A program made the position numbers and the translations under genes. A DNA stretch of 64,000 nt from JAEWSN01 sp942493335 (GTDB lineage Bacteria > Bacillota > Clostridia > DSM-8532): assembly GCA_942493335.1 (NCBI GenBank), contig OW818693.1, forward strand, positions 3,038,001 through 3,102,000, written 5' to 3'. This document shows positions 27,246-34,637 of the stretch, piece after piece; the stretch's first letter is position 1, and each line of letters begins with the position of its first letter. The notes beneath the pieces were generated by a model that was given only the letters and a program-made list of their open reading frames with translations, did no database searches and was not told where the DNA came from.

Positions 27246-28310
27246 ATGCCGGAGCAGCAGGTGAAAAAACCCAAAGCCCCCCCTTTGAAGACTGGCCGTA
27301 CCGTAACAAGCCTGGATGTCGCGAAAGCGGCCGGCGTGTCGCAGAGTCTGGTTTCCCTGATTCTGTCCGAGAAGCCGGGCAAGAAGATACGCCCCGAAAC
27401 GCGGACGCATGTCTTGAAGATCGCTTCGGACATGGGTTACCGGCCCAACATGCAGGCCAGCGCCATGAAGCTGAGGAAGGCACAGGCCATCGGCCTGCTT
27501 TCAGTGTGGGAGACCGGATCGTTCGTGTTTCCGCCGGTCGTGAATGGTCTGAAGACGGTCTGCGACCGGGAAGGGCTTGCGCTGACCATCTGTACGGGCA
27601 GAACAGATACAGCTGGTACGCCGGACTATCTGTCCTATTTTCTGCAGAATCGGCTGGATGGGATCGTATACCTTTCCCATGTCGGTGTGAACCGCGACGG
27701 GGTGATTGAAACACTTCAGCGGCACCAGGTTCCCTTCGTCTGCGCCATTGGCGCGAAGGATCTGCCGGAAGTCTCCAGTGTGGACGTGGACTTTGTCCTC
27801 AATGGACGTCTGGCGGCGGAGCATTTGGCGGAAGCGGGATGCAGGCGCCCGGTCATCGGGCTTGATCCTGATCAAAACTATGCCGAACGGGAACGGATGG
27901 ACGGATTTCTTCAGGCTTGTCGGGATACCGGTATGCATGCGACCTGCATGATCCCCTGGGAAACCGGAGATGGGGTGGAAGCCGTGAGGGATCACCTGCG
28001 GCGTCTGTTGCAGAAGAATCCTGACATGGACGGGTTTGCCGCAGTGACGAAGATGGCCTGGCAAATGCTCGAAGCCGCCAAGGCGGAGGGAATAGCGGTT
28101 CCGGAACAGATGAAGGTCATTTCCCTGGACAACGAGGCGTATGCGCCATACCTCACACCCTCTTTGAGCACAGTGGACGAACCGCTGGAAACCATCGGGC
28201 AGACGGCGGGTGAAATGCTGGTCCGGCTGATGGCAGGGGATGAGGCGGTTCGGAAACGGGCGGAACACCCGACCTTGTCCCAACGATCCTCGAGTCTCCG
28301 CGAAGGGTGA
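27246..28310 (+). CDS. LacI-family transcriptional regulator
   Basis: About 354 aa. The LacI helix-turn-helix is VTSLDVAKAAGVSQSLVSLI, followed by the hinge and a periplasmic-binding-protein-like sensor domain (RKAQAIGLLSVWETGSFVFP; AAVTKMAWQMLEAAKAEGIA; PSLSTVDEPLETIGQTAGEM). The start is uncertain: ATG at 27246 has only AGGGA upstream, while GTG at 27261 has GGAG and ATG at 27219 has none. It is divergent from the secreted GH76 gene and upstream of two UroD-like genes. Confidence 0.88.
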   Translation: MPEQQVKKPKAPPLKTGRTVTSLDVAKAAGVSQSLVSLILSEKPGKKIRPETRTHVLKIASDMGYRPNMQASAMKLRKAQAIGLLSVWETGSFVFPPVVNGLKTVCDREGLALTICTGRTDTAGTPDYLSYFLQNRLDGIVYLSHVGVNRDGVIETLQRHQVPFVCAIGAKDLPEVSSVDVDFVLNGRLAAEHLAEAGCRRPVIGLDPDQNYAERERMDGFLQACRDTGMHATCMIPWETGDGVEAVRDHLRRLLQKNPDMDGFAAVTKMAWQMLEAAKAEGIAVPEQMKVISLDNEAYAPYLTPSLSTVDEPLETIGQTAGEMLVRLMAGDEAVRKRAEHPTLSQRSSSLREG

Positions 28311-28445
28311 TGGTGAGGTGCCTGGCACAAAGCCGTCGCAACCGCCATGGCAAAGTCACGGCGATCAATCGATGAAAATGCACCTATCCCCGGGTAACAC
28401 AAACTGGATAACAATAGGACAGGAACGGGAAGAAGGAGAAACAGG

Positions 28446-29402
28446 ATGAAGCAGATCATGACCCCCAAGGAACGTGCAGTAGCGGCGCTCGAGCTCCGCA
28501 CCCCGGATTTCGTACCCCATTTCGAACTGGAATTCCAGCTTGCGCCGGAAATGTTCGGGCGTGACCTGATTCCGCCGGAACTGACGGGTCCGGCCCTCTA
28601 CAAGCTTTCCGCGAAAGAGAAGGAGAAGTCGCTGCGGGAAACGGCGGAATTCATCCTGAAGGTCTATACGGAACTGGAGTATTCCATCATTCCCGGGCCT
28701 TACGGGCTTCCGGAGGCGGAAACCTTTCAGCTGCAGAGGTACCTGCGCGACCTGATGGGGGACACGCGCATGATCGGGTACCATGGTGACAACACCTACT
28801 CCATCCAGGATGGCAACGAGATGGCCGAGTTCGCCTATGCCATCGCCGATGATCCGGACGCCGTGCGGGAAAAGGCTTCGAAGATGGCGGATGCGGCCAT
28901 CGAGCACAACAAGAGGCTGCAGGAAGCAGGCGTCGACGTGCTGCTGCTTTGTTCGGACTACTGCTACAACTCCGGGCCGTTCATCTCGCCCGCCATGTTC
29001 CGGGAGTTCATTACACCCTACCTGGCCCGGATCATTGAGGCGGCGCGCAAGGACGGTCTGTACACCATCAAGCATACGGACGGAAACATCATGCCCATCA
29101 TCGACCAGCTGGTCGAATGCAGGCCGCATGCGCTGCACTCGCTGGATCCCATGGCCGGCGTCGATATCCGGGAAGTGAAGCGGTTGTATGGAGACAAGGT
29201 GGCCCTCTGCGGAAACGTGCATTGCGCGGCCCTGCAGACAGGCACCGACGAGGAGGTCATCGCCAGTGCGGAATATGCACTGACCTATGGCAAGCCGGGC
29301 GGGGGATACATCTTCTGTACCAGCAACATCCCGTTCAAGGGCATGCCGCCGGAACGGTACCGGATGATTCTGGATGTCTGGAAACGGATGCGCATGTATT
29401 GA
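28446..29402 (+). CDS. Uroporphyrinogen decarboxylase-like protein (UroD/MtaA fold)
   Basis: 318 aa UroD/MtaA-type barrel. Family signs are RTPDFVPHFELEFQ, DVLLLCSDYCYNSGPFISPA, and YTIKHTDGNIMPIIDQLVEC, where the zinc-site Cys is replaced by Asp (HTDG). SLDPMAGVDIREVKRLYGDK and LCGNVHC match the C-terminal active-site strands. AAGAAGGAGAAA precedes the start at 28446. It is followed by a second, longer paralogue, and the 3' end carries a tandem repeat that duplicates its last codons and stop. Confidence 0.85.
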   Translation: MKQIMTPKERAVAALELRTPDFVPHFELEFQLAPEMFGRDLIPPELTGPALYKLSAKEKEKSLRETAEFILKVYTELEYSIIPGPYGLPEAETFQLQRYLRDLMGDTRMIGYHGDNTYSIQDGNEMAEFAYAIADDPDAVREKASKMADAAIEHNKRLQEAGVDVLLLCSDYCYNSGPFISPAMFREFITPYLARIIEAARKDGLYTIKHTDGNIMPIIDQLVECRPHALHSLDPMAGVDIREVKRLYGDKVALCGNVHCAALQTGTDEEVIASAEYALTYGKPGGGYIFCTSNIPFKGMPPERYRMILDVWKRMRMY

Positions 29403-29480
29403 GCCGGAGCAAGTGATCTGAACCGGATGCGCATGTATTGAGTCGGAGCAAGGAATCCATACCGGATGCTGATGGATCGG
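29385..29480 (+). repeat. 39-bp tandem repeat at the gene end
   Basis: CGGATGCGCATGTATTGAG starts at 29385 and recurs at 29424; a shorter degraded copy starts at 29463. The first copy contains the last codons and stop of the UroD-like gene; the others fall in the spacer before the next gene. The pattern looks like local duplication. Confidence 0.8.
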
Positions 29481-29543
29481 ACAGGAGATCACGCATACAA
29501 TTGCGGATGAACCCTGTCGGACAGGACAAGGAGGGCTTTCTTC

Positions 29544-30614
29544 ATGAAGGAAATGACCAGCCGCCAACGGTTCCAGTGCATGTTCGAACATCGCGAAGCC
29601 GACAGGATCCCCATCAGCGACAGCCCCTGGGGCACCACCATCGAGCGGTGGGAGCGGGAAGGCATGCCGGCCGGCATGGATTACCGCGACTACTTCGGTC
29701 TCGACAAGGTGGCCACGATCGGGGCGGACAACAGCCCGCTCTATGAGGCCCGCACCCTGGAGGAAACCGACAAATACCGCATCTACACCACAAGCTGGGG
29801 CGCCACGCTCAAGCAATGGAAACATGCGACCTCCACGCCGGAGTTTCTGGATTTCACCATCAAGGATGCGGAAGCCTGGAAAAAGGCGAAAGCGCGCATG
29901 ACACCCGAAGGTCCCCGGATCGACTGGGAAGGCCTGAAGCGGGACTGGCCGAAGTGGAAAGCGGAAGACCACTGGATCCAGGGCTATTTCTGGTTCGGAT
30001 TCGATGTCGCGCATTCCTGGGCGGTCGGGACGGAAACCCTGCTGATCGCGCTGATGGAGGAACCCGAGTGGTGCGTGGACATGTTCAACCATTATCTCGA
30101 TGTGGACCTCGCACTATTCGACCAGATTCTGGCGGCCGGTTATACCTTCGACAGTATGCATTGGCCGGACGACATGGGTTACAAGAACCACCAGTTCTTT
30201 TCGCTGCCGATGTACCGCGAACTTCTGAAGCCGGTTCAGAAGCGGGCCGTCGAGTGGGCGCACAGCCACGGGATCAAGGCACACCTGCATTCCTGCGGGG
30301 ACATCAATCCGATCGTGCCAGAGCTGATTGAAATCGGCATCGACGCCATCAATCCGCTGGAAGTGAAGGCGGGGATGAATCCGATCGCCCTGAAAAAACT
30401 GTATGGCGACAAGGTGGTCTTCCATGGCGGTGTGAACGCGGTGCTGTGGGACCAGCCGGAAGCCATCCGGGAAGAGATGAAAGCCGTAATTCCTGTCATG
30501 AAGGAAAACGGCGGATACATCTTCGCATCCGACCACTCCATTCCGGACGCCGTAAGCCTGGAGGATTTCAGGGGTATCATCGGGCTGGTGAAGGAACTGG
30601 GCGCCTACGACTGA
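29544..30614 (+). CDS. Uroporphyrinogen decarboxylase-like protein with His-x-Cys site (MtaA-like)
   Basis: 356 aa UroD/MtaA-superfamily protein. Of the four in this window it is the only one keeping the His-x-Cys pair in GIKAHLHSCGDINPIVPELI, the zinc-site motif of methylcobamide:CoM methyltransferases. Other features are HREADRIPISDSPWGTTIER and FDSMHWPDDMGYKNHQFFSL. AAGGAGGG precedes the start at 29544. It follows the previous paralogue after 141 bp. No corrinoid protein gene is near, so a methyl-transfer role is only a suggestion. Confidence 0.85.
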   Translation: MKEMTSRQRFQCMFEHREADRIPISDSPWGTTIERWEREGMPAGMDYRDYFGLDKVATIGADNSPLYEARTLEETDKYRIYTTSWGATLKQWKHATSTPEFLDFTIKDAEAWKKAKARMTPEGPRIDWEGLKRDWPKWKAEDHWIQGYFWFGFDVAHSWAVGTETLLIALMEEPEWCVDMFNHYLDVDLALFDQILAAGYTFDSMHWPDDMGYKNHQFFSLPMYRELLKPVQKRAVEWAHSHGIKAHLHSCGDINPIVPELIEIGIDAINPLEVKAGMNPIALKKLYGDKVVFHGGVNAVLWDQPEAIREEMKAVIPVMKENGGYIFASDHSIPDAVSLEDFRGIIGLVKELGAYD

Positions 30615-30681
30615 GGACTGGTCGGACTTTACAGGGTTTCAAGATCATACAGCCATGGACAAAGACTTTAGGGATGAACGA

Positions 30682-30717
30682 ACCGGGCTTGCTGAAAAGG
30701 CAGGCCCGGTTTTTGTT
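30682..30717 (+). terminator. Terminator after the UroD-like gene pair
   Basis: Stem ACCGGGCTTGC and GCAGGCCCGGT with one G-T pair, loop TGAAAAG, then TTTTTGTTTG. Confidence 0.88.
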
Positions 30718-30733
30718 TGTCTCGCATACTACA

Positions 30734-30762
30734 TTGACACGCATAGTAATATGCGATACACT
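30734..30762 (+). promoter_or_regulatory. Promoter of the padR operon with operator dyad in the spacer
   Basis: TTGACA (30734-30739) and TACACT (30757-30762) are 17 bp apart. The spacer holds a perfect dyad, CGCATA-GTAA-TATGCG (30740-30755), and a further CGCATA copy lies just upstream at 30723. A repressor bound here would block RNA polymerase; the PadR protein encoded next is the obvious candidate. Confidence 0.75.
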
Positions 30763-30783
30763 GCAATCAGGGAGGTGATGCAG

Positions 30784-31131
30784 ATGGGTGACAATCTCAG
30801 CAGCGATCTGATCCGGGGCCACATCGACACGATGATCCTGCGCGTGCTCCTGAATGGGGACAGCTACGGCTATGAGATCATCAAGGCCATTGCGGCCAAC
30901 AGCGATCGTGCCTATGAACTGAAGGAACCCTCCCTGTATTCCAGCCTGAAACGCCTGGAAACCGGCAGACAGGTCCAGTCGTACTGGGGGGATGAAAGTC
31001 AGGGTGGAAGGCGCAAGTACTACCGTGTCACGGAGTACGGGCGGGAATGCCACCGGCAGTCGGTCGAAGCGTGGAAAGCCGCGAAGACCCTGATTGACCG
31101 GTTGATTGAAGGGAGTCGGAGCGATGGATGA
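30784..31131 (+). CDS. PadR-family transcriptional regulator
   Basis: 115 aa winged-helix regulator. The PadR domain reads IRGHIDTMILRVLLNGDSYG, then EIIKAIAANSDRAYELKEPS, and GRRKYYRVTEYGRECHRQSV; the C-terminal dimer helix follows. GGAGGTG at 30771-30777 is too close to the ATG at 30778 and fits that at 30784. It overlaps the next gene by 8 bp, so the two are coupled. Autoregulation through the dyad in its own promoter is likely. Confidence 0.92.
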   Translation: MGDNLSSDLIRGHIDTMILRVLLNGDSYGYEIIKAIAANSDRAYELKEPSLYSSLKRLETGRQVQSYWGDESQGGRRKYYRVTEYGRECHRQSVEAWKAAKTLIDRLIEGSRSDG

Positions 31132-31831
31132 GCTTGAAGTCCATGTGAACCATTTGTTTGCCAAATACGCCGGCATTCGGGAGATGCAGGAGTTGAAGGC
31201 CGAAGTCCTCGGGAATCTGGAGGCGAAGCGAGCAGATCTGATGGCCTCTGGAATGGACAGGCAAACGGCGACGACACAGACCAAGGCGGGCCTGACCACC
31301 GTGGATGGGCTGGTCGACGGGAATCGCTGCATTTATCTCAACCGGTATCGCCGGGAATGGCTGCAACGCGCATTTCTGTTCATCGTTATCGGTTGGGTGG
31401 CCACGATACCCCTGTTCATGTTCCGGGGAGTCGTACTCTTGAACAGCGCACTGCTGTGCGGGGTCATCGTGGCTGGAATCGCCAGTATCGCAATGCACGG
31501 GAACAAGAGCCCGGAATGGCTGGGGAAGCGGCGGTACCTGAACCTGAACGACCGGATGAAATGGCGCCGGTGGACCTGGATCGCCTGGACCGTTTTCATG
31601 CTCTTCGCCACCCTGATGACGACCGGCCTGCTGTTCGCCTCCAACATCTGGTTCGGCTGGCAGGTGAAAATTGGCGGACCCTACCAGTTCGCGCTTGTCG
31701 TCATCCGATATGCAGTGCCCTTTATCACGATATTTGTCCCTTTGTTCATGCAGTCCTTGCCCAAGATGATGATGAAACATGAAGTAGGAGAAGCAGATGA
31801 AAAACCAGAAGAAATCCATCAACCTCAATAG
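31124..31831 (+). CDS. Permease prefix domain 1-type membrane protein
   Basis: 235 aa. The N-terminal ~70 residues form the soluble prefix domain often found after PadR genes (MQELKAEVLGNLEAKRADLM, then ATTQTKAGLTTVDGLVDG). Four membrane helices follow: LFIVIGWVATIPLFMF, LLCGVIVAGIASIAM, WIAWTVFMLFATLMTTGLLF and FALVVIRYAVPFITIFVPLF. The start overlaps the padR stop and the end overlaps the next gene by 35 bp. PadR/prefix-domain pairs commonly accompany cell-envelope functions; exact role unknown. Confidence 0.8.
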   Translation: MDELEVHVNHLFAKYAGIREMQELKAEVLGNLEAKRADLMASGMDRQTATTQTKAGLTTVDGLVDGNRCIYLNRYRREWLQRAFLFIVIGWVATIPLFMFRGVVLLNSALLCGVIVAGIASIAMHGNKSPEWLGKRRYLNLNDRMKWRRWTWIAWTVFMLFATLMTTGLLFASNIWFGWQVKIGGPYQFALVVIRYAVPFITIFVPLFMQSLPKMMMKHEVGEADEKPEEIHQPQ

Positions 31832-32555
31832 CCTTTCCGCCTGGCTGCTGCTGTTTGGCGTGATTCTGTACGGCTTGATCCAGGGCGTCGTGCTGCCGAA
31901 CCAGAAGGCGGCCGCGGACAGGAAAGCCGTTTCACAGATGGATGCGACAACACATGATCTCCAGCCGGTTCTATCTTTCAAGAGTCCTTACATGGGCGAC
32001 AATTCAAAAACGATTGGCCTGTTCCACGCGCTTCCGCTCGCGTTGCCGGACATGACGTTCGAGTTGTTTCCAGATACGCTGACGGTGCAGGTGAATTACA
32101 CGGGGACGCCGCTGGAGACCGGGCGGGATAGTTTGTCGCGCATGTCCGGCAATGTTGTCAGGGAGGCAGTGGGGCAGACTGCTGGACAGACTGATGGCCA
32201 GACAACGGGACAGACAACGGGCCAGACAACGGGACAAGCAAATGGGCAGACAGTTGACCAGACAACGGATCCGGCAGCAGACGGAGTCTTCACGGATGCG
32301 GAATGCACCCTTCACGTCCGGAAATCCATGCTGTATGACGCAACCGCGGCCTTCGCGCTGATCGGAAATCTCGAGGGTGTGACCTATCACTTTTCGGATG
32401 CGGACTATACCGTGAAACGTGCGGACCTGCTTGCGGTGTATCCTGATTTTGCGAACATTCTGGACGATTCGGTCTGGAAGGCGGACGTCCAGGAGAAGCT
32501 CAAGGATGAGAAGACGGTCACGGAATGGTTCGATACTTATTTTGTGAGGCAATGA
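31797..32555 (+). CDS. Membrane-anchored DUF4825-like protein with Gln/Thr/Gly repeat
   Basis: 252 aa. One N-terminal helix (LSAWLLLFGVILYGLIQGVV) anchors the protein, leaving the rest outside. The segment LQPVLSFKSPYMGDNSKTIG and HALPLALPDMTFELFPDTL resembles the DUF4825 pattern. Residues 126-157 are eight four-residue units of the G-Q-T-x type, encoded by 12-bp tandem repeats. The C-terminal part (LTEWFDTYF-like end, here VTEWFDTYFVRQ) has no recognised domain. AGGAGAAG precedes the start, which overlaps the upstream gene. It completes the PadR cassette. Confidence 0.72.
   Translation: MKNQKKSINLNSLSAWLLLFGVILYGLIQGVVLPNQKAAADRKAVSQMDATTHDLQPVLSFKSPYMGDNSKTIGLFHALPLALPDMTFELFPDTLTVQVNYTGTPLETGRDSLSRMSGNVVREAVGQTAGQTDGQTTGQTTGQTTGQANGQTVDQTTDPAADGVFTDAECTLHVRKSMLYDATAAFALIGNLEGVTYHFSDADYTVKRADLLAVYPDFANILDDSVWKADVQEKLKDEKTVTEWFDTYFVRQ
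32172..32267 (+). repeat. 12-bp in-frame tandem repeat
   Basis: Eight 12-bp units around the core GGACAGACAACG, encoding Gly-Gln-Thr-Xaa inside the DUF4825-like protein. The middle units are nearly identical, which suggests recent expansion. Confidence 0.88.
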
Positions 32556-32695
32556 AAAGGCGTGTCACTTAGATCAAGGTTTTGCGGGCGGAACTAGACG
32601 GTTGCAGAAGGCTATGGACGGTTGTTCAAAATCAGGACGCCGGAAGACCGCCGCGTTTGGTGGCACACGGCGAACTACGGACGGAGATCGTTCGT

Positions 32696-32724
32696 TTGAC
32701 ACTGTCTGGAGCCTGCGCTACAAT
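32696..32724 (+). promoter_or_regulatory. Promoter of tRNA-Leu
   Basis: TTGACA (32696-32701) and TACAAT (32719-32724) are 17 bp apart, 41 bp before the mature tRNA. The rest of the gap 32556-32695 shows nothing I can identify. Confidence 0.8.
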
Positions 32725-32765
32725 GATCTGGCAGAACACAGGACCCGATTGGAACATGCCGGCTT

Positions 32766-32851
32766 GCCCGTGTGGTGGAATGGCAGACACATGGGACTTA
32801 AAATCCCCCGACTGCGAGGTCGTGCCGGTTCGAGTCCGGCCACGGGCACCA
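32766..32851 (+). tRNA. tRNA-Leu (anticodon UAA)
   Basis: 86 bases. The acceptor stem pairs GCCCGTG with CACGGGC, followed by discriminator A and an encoded CCA. The D-loop region is TGGAATGGCAGACAC, the anticodon loop is CTTAAAA with anticodon TAA, a long variable arm follows, and the T arm is GCCGG-TTCGAGT-CCGGC. The long variable arm and UAA anticodon identify leucine. Confidence 0.96.
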
Positions 32852-32884
32852 GTCCACGGGTATCTGCGAGATGCATAACGTTTA

Positions 32885-32930
32885 AAAGCAACAGGGGTCG
32901 AACGCATATCGTTTCGGCACCTGTTGCTTT
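32885..32930. terminator. Terminator after tRNA-Leu, probably bidirectional
   Basis: An 11-bp perfect stem, AAAGCAACAGG and CCTGTTGCTTT, with a 24-base loop. T-rich flanks on both strands let it end the tRNA transcript and that of the convergent marR gene. Confidence 0.8.
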
Positions 32931-32981
32931 ATTCTTCCCATTGCAGCAGTCCCAACCCATGCTGCAGGTTTGTTGCTGCTT

Positions 32982-33404
32982 CTATATCTTTATCGCCCGT
33001 TCACGGATGTTATCGATTGTTTTGGCAAAGTTGCTTATTCCAGCAGAATCCAGATCCTTGAGGATTGCGTCCAGCCAGGCATCATTCAATTTCATGGTGT
33101 ACTGATACAAAACTTTTCCGGGATCGGACAGATAAAGCGCGTTTGCTCGTTTATCTTGGTCGGATTTCCGAATAAGGATATATCCCTTTTGCGCCATCCT
33201 TTTGACGGAACGCGCAATCGCGGCTTTGTCGATCGCCAAAGCGGTTGCGATTTCTTCCTGGCTGATGCCCTCGTTTTCCCCGATATTGACCAGAAAGACA
33301 CTATCCGAAAAAGATATGTCCAGGGAGTCCATTGATTTGGAAGCATAGCTTACATACGTTCGATACAGAATGCCAAACGTTCTGAGGATCTTTTGTTTTT
33401 CCAT
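32982..33404 (-). CDS. MarR-family transcriptional regulator
   Basis: 140 aa winged-helix regulator. The DNA-binding part is ISQEEIATALAIDKAAIARS, then VKRMAQKGYILIRKSDQDKR, with helices for dimerisation at both ends. It starts 3 bp after the stop of the hydrolase gene, so both belong to one operon. The operon promoter is overlapped by a MarR-type palindrome at 34532-34544, which suggests autorepression relieved by a small aromatic or lipophilic ligand. GC content is lower than in flanking sugar genes. Confidence 0.9.
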   Translation of the reverse strand: MEKQKILRTFGILYRTYVSYASKSMDSLDISFSDSVFLVNIGENEGISQEEIATALAIDKAAIARSVKRMAQKGYILIRKSDQDKRANALYLSDPGKVLYQYTMKLNDAWLDAILKDLDSAGISNFAKTIDNIRERAIKI

Positions 33405-33407
33405 TTC

Positions 33408-34505
33408 CTAATCTGCCTCGCTGCCCAGGAAGAACCCTTCGATCATTTGAATAAACTGATCAGGCGCTTCCAGATTCGTTACATGCCCGGAATCAACTTT
33501 TACATATTTGCAGTTTTTCACCAGAGACACCGCATGATCCGCCATTTCCTGCGACATTGCACCATCCAGTGTTCCATCCTTCAAGTATTTGAAATTCGCC
33601 TGAATCAGCAGTGTCGGGCATTGAATGTTCTGAAGCGCCTCGGCATGGTCAAAACCTGCGTTCCACGTTCCGTCGAAAAAGGCATCGCCAAAGTGCGGAT
33701 CGTAAGTATTCAGTCCTCTAAGCATTTCCTGGACGGTGACGGGAAGAAAAGCAATTTCGACCGGCTCGCCGGGATTCGTGTTTTTGTAGATCCCTACCAT
33801 AAAGCCAATCAGCATTTGGGAGGCACTCCCGCCCGTATAGGTCTTGAAGAACTCCGCGCTGTTCCTCAGCCAGTAGTCCAGAAAGTTGCCGTCATAGTTC
33901 ACATCCTTCAAGGAGTTGTTGCTGGCCAAGAAAAGCTTGTTTGCGACCGTATGCTTCACTTCCGGGTATTCTGCGGAGAACAATGGAGGATCCTCCATCA
34001 CGATCGCTTTCACCAAATCCGGTTTGTTGGCAGCCAACCAGGCAGTGAGAAGCCCCCCCGACGAATTCCCGGTTACATAGGCGGATTCCCCGATGACCGT
34101 TTCCATGAATAGTGCGAGATCGCTTCCGATCTGACCGGCAGTCATGGCGTAATCAACTGGAACGGTCGTTTTTCCATGGCCGGGGTAGTCCACCGCAAAC
34201 ACATGGAATTTTGTCGACAGCTCCGGCAGCACTTCGCTGTACGTGTACCAGTCCAGTGTCTGCGCATGCAGGAGAAGCAGGGAAGGCCCGTTGTCGGGGC
34301 CCTCGGCGTAGTGGAAGTTCACAGTGCCAATAAGCGCCGATTTCGTGACAATCCCTGCTTCGGCCATTTTTTTGTCAGCGGGGTTCCTATATGTGATCAT
34401 CAGGGTGATCAGGACGACGAACGCCATTGCCACGACAAGCAGGAGAACAGGGCGGATGAATCGTAGCATCGTTGGCTTTGTATTTGGGGATCTTGAAAAA
34501 AGCAT
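33408..34505 (-). CDS. Membrane-anchored alpha/beta hydrolase
   Basis: 365 aa. An N-terminal membrane helix (PVLLLVVAMAFVVLITLMI) is followed by an alpha/beta-hydrolase fold: LLLLHAQTLDWYTYSEVLPE holds the oxyanion region, VDYPGHGKTTVPVDYAM, and the nucleophile elbow YVTGNSSGGLLTAWLA gives Ser in G-N-S-S-G. The acid and His are probably in TLLIQANFKYLKDG and VDSGHVTNLEAPDQFI. AAGGAG precedes the start at 34505. Substrate unknown; pairing with MarR suggests defence against or use of an ester-like compound. Confidence 0.87.
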   Translation of the reverse strand: MLFSRSPNTKPTMLRFIRPVLLLVVAMAFVVLITLMITYRNPADKKMAEAGIVTKSALIGTVNFHYAEGPDNGPSLLLLHAQTLDWYTYSEVLPELSTKFHVFAVDYPGHGKTTVPVDYAMTAGQIGSDLALFMETVIGESAYVTGNSSGGLLTAWLAANKPDLVKAIVMEDPPLFSAEYPEVKHTVANKLFLASNNSLKDVNYDGNFLDYWLRNSAEFFKTYTGGSASQMLIGFMVGIYKNTNPGEPVEIAFLPVTVQEMLRGLNTYDPHFGDAFFDGTWNAGFDHAEALQNIQCPTLLIQANFKYLKDGTLDGAMSQEMADHAVSLVKNCKYVKVDSGHVTNLEAPDQFIQMIEGFFLGSEAD

Positions 34506-34531
34506 AGGAAAGATACTCCTTGCAAATAAAG

Positions 34532-34572
34532 TTGACTGAGTCAATCATAAGCAATGAAGTTCTCCGTGTCAA
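34532..34572 (-). promoter_or_regulatory. Consensus promoter with MarR-type operator
   Basis: Minus-strand TTGACA (34567-34572) and TATGAT (34544-34549) are 17 bp apart. A perfect 13-bp palindrome TTGACTGAGTCAA (34532-34544) begins at the -10 box and covers the transcription start. This layout is typical of MarR autorepression. Confidence 0.85.
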
Positions 34573-34637
34573 CCGGAAGCGTAATCCGCCATCCCTCTCG
34601 AGCATGTGGTCCGTCCAATTCGCGTAACCACCGCCTG

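Noticed and set aside
28365..30092. A 575-codon minus-strand frame opposite the two UroD-like genes
   Set aside because: Antisense artefact; both plus-strand proteins have ribosome sites and family motifs.
32766..34560. tRNA-Leu as the attachment site of an integrated element
   Set aside because: No second copy of the tRNA 3' end and no integrase gene are visible downstream.
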